DNA of 6,799 nt from Cyclobacteriaceae bacterium (lineage in GTDB: Bacteria; Bacteroidota; Bacteroidia; Cytophagales; Cyclobacteriaceae). The translations under genes were made by a program, and so were the position numbers. Each line of letters starts with the position of its first letter. Position 1 is the stretch's first letter. The notes under the pieces were generated by a model that was not told the DNA's origin, ran no database searches, and saw only the letters and a program-made list of their open reading frames with translations. The DNA lies in NCBI GenBank assembly GCA_019751475.1, contig JAIENH010000022.1, forward strand, positions 1 to 6,799, written 5' to 3'. This document shows positions 1-6,458 of this stretch, one piece after another.

Positions 1-506
1 AAAAATGGAAACTCTCCTATTGGAAATACAAGAAAGTAAATGACGTCTTCACCAGCACAGGCCAAATAGACGTCTCCACGTTTCAAAAAACGGGCTACAC
101 GAAGGACACTACGTTGGTTATCACACCGAAGGATTTTGAAACGCAAGACCGAAGTTATGATGGCATGACCATACCCGAGCTGGACGAACAAATTGAAAAA
201 ATAAAATTCAGAGGCTCCACAGGTGCGCAGATGTATGAATCAGAAAAGCACTCGCGGTTTGCTTCACCTTTCACAACGTTCATTCTTGTGTTCATGGGAG
301 TGATTGTTTCTTCGCGCAAGAGCCGGGGTGGTACAGGCCTCCAGATTGCCCTGGGCTTTATCCTCACCTTCATCTTCATTTTGTTTTTCATGCTCTCGCG
401 CACATTTGCCGAAGCAGGGCAACTTCACCCTATCGTAGCAGCCTGGATACCCAATGTAATTTTTGGCATCATCTCCGGCACTATGTACCGTTTCACTCCG
501 CGCTGA
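1..506 (+). CDS. LptF/LptG (YjgP/YjgQ) family permease, C-terminal part, 5' end outside window
   Basis: The reading frame is open from base 3 to the stop at 504-506, giving 167 residues of the C-terminal part of an LptF/LptG-type permease. In Gram-negative bacteria these inner-membrane proteins work with the ATPase LptB to extract lipopolysaccharide and pass it to the periplasmic bridge. What is visible: the end of a soluble periplasmic (beta-jellyroll-like) region, a short linker containing MTIPELDEQI, then a family-typical stretch (SRFASPFTTFILVFMGV, then SSRKSRGGTG) followed by two more hydrophobic segments (LQIALGF...FMLSRTF and HPIVAAW...GTMYRF). That matches the last three membrane helices of the family. 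An ATG at 114 lies inside the gene and is not its start. LptF cannot be told from LptG on this fragment, so no symbol is given. The stop overlaps the next gene's start (TGATG), which suggests one transcript and translational coupling. Confidence 0.88.
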   Translation, partial: KWKLSYWKYKKVNDVFTSTGQIDVSTFQKTGYTKDTTLVITPKDFETQDRSYDGMTIPELDEQIEKIKFRGSTGAQMYESEKHSRFASPFTTFILVFMGVIVSSRKSRGGTGLQIALGFILTFIFILFFMLSRTFAEAGQLHPIVAAWIPNVIFGIISGTMYRFTPR

Positions 507-1414
507 TGCACACTACGGGCGATTATCTCAAGCTTCATTTCCTTGTTTTTCTTTGGGGATTTACAGGCATCTTGGGTAAGCTCATTACACTGCCGGCTGT
601 TGAGATGGTTTTCTACCGGACATTGTTGGCCGCTATTGGAATGGCAGTATTGCTCGTGGCGGTGAAGTCATCGTTCAAGGTATCAACGAGTGATCTTGTG
701 AAGCTGCTGCTCACCGGATTTATTGTGAGCGCTCACTGGCTTACGTTTTTCGCCTCTGCACGCGTCTCTAATATTTCTGTAAGCCTGGTCGGATTTGCCA
801 CTGCCAGTTTGTGGACGGCTTTTCTGGAGCCGCTCGTGAAGGGCCAACGTATCAGGATGATTGAGTTTGTATTTGGTTCCATTGTTTTGGTGGGCCTCTA
901 CATCATCTTCTCGGCCGATTTCTCATATTCAACGGGTCTTATACTGGGTGTACTGTCCGGCTTAACGTGTGCTGTCTTTTCCGTAATCAATTCTCAGTTG
1001 GTTCACCGCATCAGTTCATACGCCATCACATTCTATGAAATGGTAGGTGCCTGCCTGGGTACAATTCTATTTTTTCCAATTTACACGCACTATTGGGCAG
1101 CAAGCCATGAGTTGCAGTTAACACCCAACCTCATGGATTGGATTTGTCTTGCTTTGCTGGCGTGGCTGTGTTCTGTGTACGCATATTCGGCCGGAGTAGA
1201 GTTGATGAAGAAGATCAGCGTTTTCTTTTTTCAGCTTACGCTGAACCTGGAGCCCATATATGGTATAGTAATGGCCGTACTGATTTTTGGCGAATCAGAA
1301 AAAATGACGATGCGTTTTTACACGGGCACTGTCATTTTGCTTTGTGCTGTACTGGTGTATCCGTGGATAAAAAAGCGATTTACAGTTGGCCAGACCACAG
1401 CCATTGTCCACTAA
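506..1414 (+). CDS. EamA/DMT-superfamily transporter, 10 predicted membrane helices
   Basis: This 302-residue integral membrane protein belongs to the drug/metabolite transporter superfamily (EamA fold); the substrate cannot be predicted. Ten hydrophobic segments lie at about residues 10-28, 31-53, 66-85, 92-110, 116-136, 143-162, 171-191, 210-230, 237-261 and 269-288, the usual 5+5 inverted duplication. Family marks are visible in both halves: LWGFTGILGK in helix 1, FYRTLLAA in helix 2, a helix-4 block ending in FLEPLV, and in the second half the matching NLEPIYGI followed by FGE. The ATG at 506 overlaps the stop of the upstream permease by one base, and only about nine residues precede helix 1, so this start is well supported. 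The last 11 residues (FTVGQTTAIVH) are antisense to the end of ispE and look like a non-conserved tail. Confidence 0.9.
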   Translation: MHTTGDYLKLHFLVFLWGFTGILGKLITLPAVEMVFYRTLLAAIGMAVLLVAVKSSFKVSTSDLVKLLLTGFIVSAHWLTFFASARVSNISVSLVGFATASLWTAFLEPLVKGQRIRMIEFVFGSIVLVGLYIIFSADFSYSTGLILGVLSGLTCAVFSVINSQLVHRISSYAITFYEMVGACLGTILFFPIYTHYWAASHELQLTPNLMDWICLALLAWLCSVYAYSAGVELMKKISVFFFQLTLNLEPIYGIVMAVLIFGESEKMTMRFYTGTVILLCAVLVYPWIKKRFTVGQTTAIVH

Positions 1415-2186
1415 ACTGAGATCGCACGTCTACTTCATTTTTAAAAATTCCATACACAGCGGCACCCGAGCCCGTCATGGATGCATAGGTGGCCCCACAT
1501 TCATACAGAGAATCTTTCGCAACCTTGATTTCCGGGTGTTTCTTAAAGACAGACGTTTCAAAATCATTTATTAAGCGTGTTCGCCACTGATCGATTGGTA
1601 ACTTCAGAATGGTAGAAAGTTCATCTGTCGGCTTAGCAGGCACAATGCCAGCATACGCCTCAGCCGTAGAAACGTGCACGGGGGGCTTAATCAAAACGCA
1701 ATACCAGCCCTTCAAGCTAACCGAAGCATCCGATAAAATTTCCCCTCTACCGCTTCCCATCTGCGGTTGGTCTTGGATAAAAAAAGCACAATCGCTGCCC
1801 AGCCTGGAAGCATACTGCATCAATTTTTCCGTTGACAAGTTCAAGTTGAAAATCTGATTGAGAGAACGCAGCACATAGGCAGCATCCGAAGAACCACCAC
1901 CCAGGCCAGCCCCCATCGGGACAATTTTATGCAAATGCATCCGAATAGACCCAATGGCAAAATCATTTTTAAGAAGATGATAAGCCTTCGAGCAAAGATT
2001 ATCTGCTTCACTGCCTGGCACCGGAATACCCGTCTGCGTGAATGACCACGTCTCGGCAGGCAGAATCTCCAACACATCCGTAAAGGGTAGCGGATAAAAA
2101 CAGGTAGACAGGTCGTGATATCCATCCGATCGCTTTGAAAGGACGTGTAGCCCCAGGTTGATTTTGCAAGGAGGAAAGGTGACCAT
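1380..2186 (-). CDS. ispE: 4-diphosphocytidyl-2-C-methyl-D-erythritol kinase (IspE)
   Basis: IspE is the cytoplasmic GHMP-family kinase of the non-mevalonate (MEP) isoprenoid pathway. It uses ATP to phosphorylate the 2-hydroxyl of CDP-methylerythritol. The 268-residue length is normal. Motifs in order: PPCKINLGL at residues 5-13, with the substrate-side lysine K8; KRSDGYHDL, typical of the family; the ATP-binding glycine-rich loop PMGAGLGGGSSDAA at 90-103; GSDCAFF with the expected catalytic aspartate D132; and the third GHMP motif MTGSG at 237-241. The ATG at 2186 is the only reasonable start, because the conserved block begins four residues later. No Shine-Dalgarno sequence precedes it; instead a strong hairpin with a U-tract ends two bases upstream, which may limit or control expression. 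The gene follows fabI on the same strand. Its last 11 codons overlap the end of the convergent EamA gene, and its WLWSGQL ending resembles the usual end of Bacteroidota IspE proteins. Confidence 0.95.
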   Translation of the reverse strand: MVTFPPCKINLGLHVLSKRSDGYHDLSTCFYPLPFTDVLEILPAETWSFTQTGIPVPGSEADNLCSKAYHLLKNDFAIGSIRMHLHKIVPMGAGLGGGSSDAAYVLRSLNQIFNLNLSTEKLMQYASRLGSDCAFFIQDQPQMGSGRGEILSDASVSLKGWYCVLIKPPVHVSTAEAYAGIVPAKPTDELSTILKLPIDQWRTRLINDFETSVFKKHPEIKVAKDSLYECGATYASMTGSGAAVYGIFKNEVDVRSQFSGQWLWSGQL

Positions 2187-2188
2187 AG

Positions 2189-2227
2189 AAAAAACAGGGC
2201 AGCACTTTTTAGTACGCCCCGTCTTTT
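2189..2227 (-). terminator. Rho-independent terminator-like hairpin after fabI, abutting the ispE start
   Basis: Read on the minus strand, AAAAGACGGGGC (2227-2216) and GTACT (2215-2211) pair across an AAAA loop (2210-2207) with AGTGC (2206-2202) and, after one bulged T (2201), GCCCTGTTTTTT (2200-2189). This gives 17 base pairs, three of them G-U (2223/2193, 2220/2196, 2214/2203). On the plus strand those three positions become A-C mismatches, so the structure is optimal only in the fabI-direction transcript. The GC-rich centre, flanking A-tract and six-U run at 2194-2189 are the classic intrinsic terminator layout. The hairpin begins five bases after the fabI stop and ends two bases before the ispE ATG. 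It is either the fabI terminator, an attenuator between fabI and ispE, or a structure covering the ispE ribosome-binding region. Confidence 0.8.
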
Positions 2228-2232
2228 GAATT

Positions 2233-3045
2233 TTATTTCGTTAATCGCGCAATCAGATCTTCCGTGATGCCCGTGGTTGAAAATCCACCATCGTGCATTA
2301 GGTTTTGCATCGTTACCATGCGGCTCAGGTCAGAGAACATCAGCGCGATATAATTTGCACAGTCTTCACCGGAGGCGTTGCCCAAAGGCGACATCATCTG
2401 CGCATAATCAAAGAACACATCGAAACCGGAAATACCCGCACCGGCCGTTGTCTTTGTAGGCGATTGTGAAATGGTATTGACCCGCACCTTCTTCGACTTG
2501 GCAAAACGATAACCATAGCTGCGGGCAATGGACTCAAGCACAGCCTTGGCCTGCGCCATATCAGAATAGTCAGGGAATGTGCGCTGCGAAGCAATGTAGG
2601 TGAGCGCTACGATAGAGCCCCACTCGTTCATAGCATCGGTCTTCTCCGCTGTCTGCAATACTTTGTGAAAAGAAACACCGGAGATGTCAAGTGTTTTTAA
2701 ATACCAGTCATAGTTAAGGTCTCCATAGGGACGGTCTTTGCGCACGTTAGGACTCATGCCGATGGAGTGAAGTACAAAATCGAGTTTGCCACCCAGCACT
2801 TCCATGGATTTTGTAAACAACGTCTGCAGGTCGGCCTCCAGCGTGGCATCAGCCGGAATGATCTCGGCCTGACATTGAGTTGCCAGTTCTTTGATCTTTC
2901 CCATGCGCATGGCAATGGGTGCGTTTGTAAGTGTAAACTGACCACCTTCCTCTTTTATTTTCAGAGCCGTTTTCCAGGCGATGGAGTTTTCATCCAGAGC
3001 TCCGAATATGATGCCGCGTTTACCGCGAAGCAGGTTGTATGCCAT
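2233..3045 (-). CDS. fabI: enoyl-[acyl-carrier-protein] reductase, NADH-type (FabI)
   Basis: FabI catalyses the last step of each fatty acid elongation round, reducing trans-2-enoyl-ACP to acyl-ACP with NAD(P)H in the cytoplasm; it is the triclosan/isoniazid-type target family. The 270-residue protein is an atypical short-chain dehydrogenase. Visible marks: N-terminal nucleotide-binding segment GKRGIIFGALDENSIAW (residues 8-24); HSIGMSP at 93-99; the catalytic pair Y150 (in ALTYIASQR) and Y160, followed by K167 in the Y-x6-K motif YSDMAQAK; and the substrate-loop region ISQSPTKTTAGAGISGFD at about 182-199. The frame stays open 70 codons further upstream, to 3255, but that extension has no FabI-like sequence, crosses the divergent promoter region and runs antisense to murI. 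The start is therefore set at the ATG of MAYNLLRGKRG (3043-3045), the family-typical N-terminus. Confidence 0.96.
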   Translation of the reverse strand: MAYNLLRGKRGIIFGALDENSIAWKTALKIKEEGGQFTLTNAPIAMRMGKIKELATQCQAEIIPADATLEADLQTLFTKSMEVLGGKLDFVLHSIGMSPNVRKDRPYGDLNYDWYLKTLDISGVSFHKVLQTAEKTDAMNEWGSIVALTYIASQRTFPDYSDMAQAKAVLESIARSYGYRFAKSKKVRVNTISQSPTKTTAGAGISGFDVFFDYAQMMSPLGNASGEDCANYIALMFSDLSRMVTMQNLMHDGGFSTTGITEDLIARLTK

Positions 3046-3126
3046 ACAATTAGGGATTAAGTTTGGGCACAATATTACAAAAATCAACGCTACCCGCGCG
3101 ATGCCTTTTTTGATGCGTATCCTCTT
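3046..3126. promoter_or_regulatory. Shared divergent intergenic region of fabI and murI
   Basis: These 81 bases separate the start codons of fabI (leftward) and murI (rightward), so both promoters and both 5' leaders should lie here unless they reach into the neighbouring gene. I searched for the Bacteroidota sigma-A pattern (TTTG or TTG about 19 bases before TAnnTTTG). The best near-match is TAATATTG on the minus strand (around 3070-3077), one mismatch from the -7 box, but without a correctly spaced -33 box. No convincing plus-strand box was found. No Shine-Dalgarno motif is evident before either start. The regulatory role is inferred from gene arrangement only. Confidence 0.5.
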
Positions 3127-3942
3127 ATGGCAGCACTGAGTCCCGACCAACCCATCGGCATTTTCGATAGCGGCATTGGTGGTCTCACGGTAGCCCATGC
3201 CATCAAGCAAATGATGCCGCATGAGAGCATAATTTATTTTGGTGACACTGCCCATTTGCCGTATGGCGATAAATCAGAAGCAGCTATTCAGGCCTATTCC
3301 ATAAAAATCGCTGACGTACTGATGAAAAAAAATTGCAAGGTCATTGTCATTGCCTGCAATTCCGCCAGCTCGGCCGCCTACGAGTTACTGAAAGAGTACA
3401 CACAAAATTCTGTGAAAGTCATAAATGTGATCGACCCAATGGTGCAATGGGTGACTGAAAAATTTCACGACTGTTCCGTTGGGTTGATTGGCACCAAGCG
3501 TACCGTACAATCCGGTATGTATGCCAGTAAGATTGCGGCCTTGGGTAGAAACATTACGCTTCACTCGCTGGCTACTCCTTTGTTGGTGCCCATGATTGAA
3601 GAAGGTTTTTTTAACAATAAGATCAGCCACGACATTATTGATAAATACCTGCGCGATCCCATCCTGCAAAATATACAGGCTCTCATTCTTGGATGCACAC
3701 ACTACCCGCTTATCAAAAAAGAAATAAACGATTTCTACGGAGGCAATGTAGAAGTGCTTGACTCATCAGAGGCGGTAGCCCGGAGCCTTTTCAATCATCT
3801 TGAAGAAAAGGGACTACTGAATAATCACTCAACTACCGAAGATCACTTCTTGGTGTCAGATTTCACCGACTCATTTGAGGCCTCCACTAAGCTATTTTTT
3901 CAAAAGGCTGTTCACCTGGAGAAACATCCGCTCTGGAATTAA
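3127..3942 (+). CDS. murI: glutamate racemase (MurI)
   Basis: MurI is the cofactor-independent cytoplasmic racemase that converts L-glutamate to D-glutamate for peptidoglycan. The 271-residue length is typical. Motifs in order: GIFDSGIGGLTV at 11-22 with the conserved D14-S15; YFGDTAHLPYG at 37-47; the first catalytic cysteine C77 in IACNSASS; GLIGTKRTV at about 119-127; and the second catalytic cysteine C190 in LGCTHYPLI, followed by its histidine H192. The first cysteine motif reads C-N-S-A-S where many homologues have C-N-T-A-S, a conservative change I do not expect to destroy activity. The ATG at 3127 puts ten residues before the conserved GIFDSG block, as in the family; nearby upstream ATGs (3101, 3113) are out of frame. 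The gene diverges from fabI and is followed by a 71-bp gap with no visible terminator before the histidine kinase gene. Confidence 0.95.
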   Translation: MAALSPDQPIGIFDSGIGGLTVAHAIKQMMPHESIIYFGDTAHLPYGDKSEAAIQAYSIKIADVLMKKNCKVIVIACNSASSAAYELLKEYTQNSVKVINVIDPMVQWVTEKFHDCSVGLIGTKRTVQSGMYASKIAALGRNITLHSLATPLLVPMIEEGFFNNKISHDIIDKYLRDPILQNIQALILGCTHYPLIKKEINDFYGGNVEVLDSSEAVARSLFNHLEEKGLLNNHSTTEDHFLVSDFTDSFEASTKLFFQKAVHLEKHPLWN

Positions 3943-4013
3943 AAGACTTATCCATGTAGGTTATTGGCCGTTTTTGAAGAATTTAGAGGCTTGCCTTCCT
4001 GCAATTTTGCGAG

Positions 4014-6158
4014 ATGGACTCGTCCCAAAACCATCAAAATATCGCACAGCCGCTACTCTACCCCATTTGGGGGCTTAGAAGGGGCTTGCTTGGCCTTCTG
4101 GTGGTTTTTTCTCTAGCGCCAATTACTTCCAGAAGTCAAGACACCTTAAAGGAGCTTGAAAAACAGCTTGTCGTAGCCGCAGACGACTCCACCCGAGTTA
4201 AGATTTTGGTGGCGCTTTCCGACCAATCGGAATATACTGACTACCCACAATCGCGCAGGTATGCTGACCAGGCATTCGATTTAGCTGAAAAATTGGATGA
4301 AAATTGGGCCAAAGCAATCACAAACCAACGCATGGCTTTCCTGGAAACACTGGAGGGTGACTATTACTCAGCCATGCAATATGACAAGCTGTGCGTGCAG
4401 TATTTTACAGCTGCCGGGGACACCCTTGCGGCCGCGCGCTCCGTCATGGATGTCGGACTTGACTATCGCGACCTGGGTGAAATAGACGAGGCCTATGATT
4501 ACCTGACCGAGGCATACCGCATGGTACAGAATCGCAGGAAGGTACCTCTACAGAAAGACTCACTGTACATGGCCATCATCCTGCACAACATGGGCACTCT
4601 CTTCATGGACCTACAGCAGTACGATGTCTCCTATAATTACTATGCCACTGCTACGAAGATCAGTAAACAGTTCAGTGAAAATCTTGGTAAGCCGTATACA
4701 GCCGATCGATTAGGAGAGTTATTCCGGGAGAAAAAGGAATTTGGCACCGCGCAGAAATATATGACCGAAGCCCTGCGCATCGCGCGTGAGCGAAAAATTA
4801 GAGTATTAAACTCGCGCATACAATCTCACCTCGCACGCCTAGCTCTAGACATGGGTGAGTACGATAAGTCACTTCTGTATTATGATTCTGTCACCGCATT
4901 GCACAAGAGCATCAATAACAATTTTGGCCTGGCCGAATGTGAACTCGGCCGCGGCATGGTAATGATGCGCACCGGAAATCATGCAAAGGCCTTGCAGCAC
5001 TACCAGCAATGCATTGCTTTGACCAAAGAAATCAACGCCAGAAATCTCGCCCTGAGCGCTTATCGCGAATTGGCCGCACTCTATGAAAGCAAGAGCGACT
5101 ACCGGAATTCATACTTGTCTATAAAAGAGCACAACGCCCTGCGCGACAGTTTATACAGCCAGTCAACCATTGAAAAACTATTTCAAAATAGAGTACGATT
5201 TGAAACGGAGGGCAAAGACACAAAGATTGCCGCCCTAAGTCGGGCAGGCGAACAGCAGCAAACTGAATTGAAGCGGCAAGAACTCATACAAAACATATTA
5301 GTAGTAGTGGCAGTGTTGTCAACGATTTTGCTGTTTACACTTTATCGCAGCGGGCAAAGGCGCAAGCGCATCACAAAACTACTGTTGGATCACCAGGAAG
5401 AAATCAAGAAACGCAGCCTTGAACTGGAGCAACTAAACAAGGTGAAAGATAAATTTTTCTCTGTCATATCCCACGATCTTCGCTCCCCGTTAAACGCGCT
5501 TTCCGGTTCGCTTGACCTACTGGAGCAAAAGCATATTTCACCGGAAGAATTCACTTCGTTGACACAAGCCTTGCGCGTTCAATTTAATTACACCCGCGGC
5601 CTTGTCAATAACCTCCTTGACTGGACGCTGTTGCAAATGGATACCCTTAAAATCCAACAACAAAAAGTAGTGCTGCGCGCCCAGGTAGAGGAGAGTTTCA
5701 GCGCACTCAAAAATCTCTACCCGAAAAATATTTCCATGGAAAACAAGGTGCCTGGCGCCTTAGTTGTGATGGCAGATCCTAACGTACTCAGCCTCGTGCT
5801 CCGCAACCTGGTGTGTAATGCCATGAAGTTCACAGAAAGCGGGGGTCGCATCTGGGTGGAAGCATCTGAAAAAGATAATGAGATTATCGTATCTGTTTCT
5901 GACAACGGTATCGGTATAAAGCCGGAGGCAAAAGAACTTTTGTTTAAGAAGACCTCAGGCTACAGCACCCGTGGCACAGCCAATGAAAAAGGCACGGGCC
6001 TCGGACTGATTTTATGCAAAGAATTTATCGAAAAGAGCGGTGGCCGCATTTGGCTGGAAAGTGAACTCGGCAAAGGCACAACCTTCTACTTCACCTTGCC
6101 TAAGGCTACGTCTACTGAGGGGCAAGTCGCAACACTATACCATCAATTTCAGGAGTGA
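4014..6158 (+). CDS. TPR-containing membrane sensor histidine kinase, orphan
   Basis: This 714-residue two-component sensor has the order: N-terminal export signal, periplasmic TPR array, one membrane helix, coiled coil, HisKA, HATPase_c. The hydrophobic signal segment is at about 24-36 (GLLGLLVVFSLAP), after an unusually long 23-residue N-region with LRR just before it; cleavage probably falls near SRSQ-D (about 40-43). Residues 45-380 are helical repeats in the TPR style (for example DLGEIDEAYDYLTEAYRM, and TGNHAKALQHYQQCIAL at 320-336). The membrane helix is about 424-444, followed by a charged coiled coil to 482. The phosphoacceptor is H487 in ISHDLRSPL. ATP-binding boxes: N598/N602 in RNLVCNAMKFT, D630 in VSDNGIGI, and GTGLGL at 660-665, so the kinase should be active. 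No response-regulator domain is fused and none is next door, so the target is unknown. The last 15 residues overlap the convergent ferredoxin gene and lie beyond the conserved FTLPKA end. Confidence 0.93.
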   Translation: MDSSQNHQNIAQPLLYPIWGLRRGLLGLLVVFSLAPITSRSQDTLKELEKQLVVAADDSTRVKILVALSDQSEYTDYPQSRRYADQAFDLAEKLDENWAKAITNQRMAFLETLEGDYYSAMQYDKLCVQYFTAAGDTLAAARSVMDVGLDYRDLGEIDEAYDYLTEAYRMVQNRRKVPLQKDSLYMAIILHNMGTLFMDLQQYDVSYNYYATATKISKQFSENLGKPYTADRLGELFREKKEFGTAQKYMTEALRIARERKIRVLNSRIQSHLARLALDMGEYDKSLLYYDSVTALHKSINNNFGLAECELGRGMVMMRTGNHAKALQHYQQCIALTKEINARNLALSAYRELAALYESKSDYRNSYLSIKEHNALRDSLYSQSTIEKLFQNRVRFETEGKDTKIAALSRAGEQQQTELKRQELIQNILVVVAVLSTILLFTLYRSGQRRKRITKLLLDHQEEIKKRSLELEQLNKVKDKFFSVISHDLRSPLNALSGSLDLLEQKHISPEEFTSLTQALRVQFNYTRGLVNNLLDWTLLQMDTLKIQQQKVVLRAQVEESFSALKNLYPKNISMENKVPGALVVMADPNVLSLVLRNLVCNAMKFTESGGRIWVEASEKDNEIIVSVSDNGIGIKPEAKELLFKKTSGYSTRGTANEKGTGLGLILCKEFIEKSGGRIWLESELGKGTTFYFTLPKATSTEGQVATLYHQFQE

Positions 6159-6432
6159 TCCTGATCTGGCAGCCCAACCGACTATTGTCTTTTACATGAA
6201 ACGCCTGGTCAAGCATGGCCAGCTCTGCATCGCTTTGTTCCGGCAGCGGGGTGTCAGACTCCAGGTAACATTGGCAAGAAGCGCAAAGGGCCATACCCCC
6301 ACAGGTTCCCTCCACCGGTAGCTCATACGATTTGCAGATCTCCATGATATTCATGTTCATGTCCGTAGGTGCGTCCAACGGGTGGGGCACACCTTCCCGG
6401 TCAATGATGGTCACTTGAATCATGTTGTCCAT
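6112..6432 (-). CDS. adrenodoxin-type 2Fe-2S ferredoxin
   Basis: A 106-residue small electron carrier of the plant/adrenodoxin ferredoxin superfamily. The four cluster ligands are visible: C44, C50 and C53 in TCGGMALCASC, and C88 in RLGCQI, giving the C-x5-C-x2-C-x34-C pattern close to adrenodoxin. LPEQSDAELAMLDQAFHV and the closing IDGIVLRLAP are also typical. It probably carries single electrons in the cytoplasm from the reductase encoded just upstream to unknown acceptors. The ATG at 6432 is chosen because an AGGA (6440-6443) sits seven bases before it; a second in-frame ATG at 6423 (MIQVTII) is possible and would remove only three residues. The gene starts 26 bp after the reductase stop on the same strand, so they form one transcript. 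Its final 15 codons overlap the end of the convergent histidine kinase gene; because this ferredoxin tail is conserved, it is the older of the two reading frames there. Confidence 0.93.
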   Translation of the reverse strand: MDNMIQVTIIDREGVPHPLDAPTDMNMNIMEICKSYELPVEGTCGGMALCASCQCYLESDTPLPEQSDAELAMLDQAFHVKDNSRLGCQIRITPEIDGIVLRLAPQ

Positions 6433-6458
6433 GCGAAATTCCTGTTGAAATGAAATCG

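Noticed and set aside
1841..2125. 94-residue minus-strand frame within ispE, and the 65-residue frame at 2008-2205
   Set aside because: Both are alternate-frame shadows of ispE; its GHMP motifs account for this DNA.
3046..3255. A 340-residue FabI starting at 3255
   Set aside because: The extra 70 residues are not FabI-like and are antisense to the murI start; the MAYNLLRGKRG start at 3045 fits the family.
3385..3702. 105-residue minus-strand frame inside murI
   Set aside because: It is antisense to conserved murI coding sequence and shows no recognisable domain.
3973..4009. Possible Bacteroidota promoter before the histidine kinase: TTTG at 3973-3976 and CAATTTTG at 4002-4009
   Set aside because: The -7-like box has a wrong first base, the spacing of 25 bases is too long, and transcription would begin at or after the start codon.
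3985..4010. Small palindromes AGGCttGCCT and GCAAttTTGC between murI and the kinase gene as a terminator or operator
   Set aside because: Stems are only four base pairs with two-base loops and no T-tract; they are expected by chance.
6067..6105. Inverted repeat GGCAAAGG ... CCTTGCC near the end of the kinase gene as a terminator
   Set aside because: It lies inside conserved kinase coding sequence, has a 17-base loop and a bulge, and no T-tract follows on either strand.
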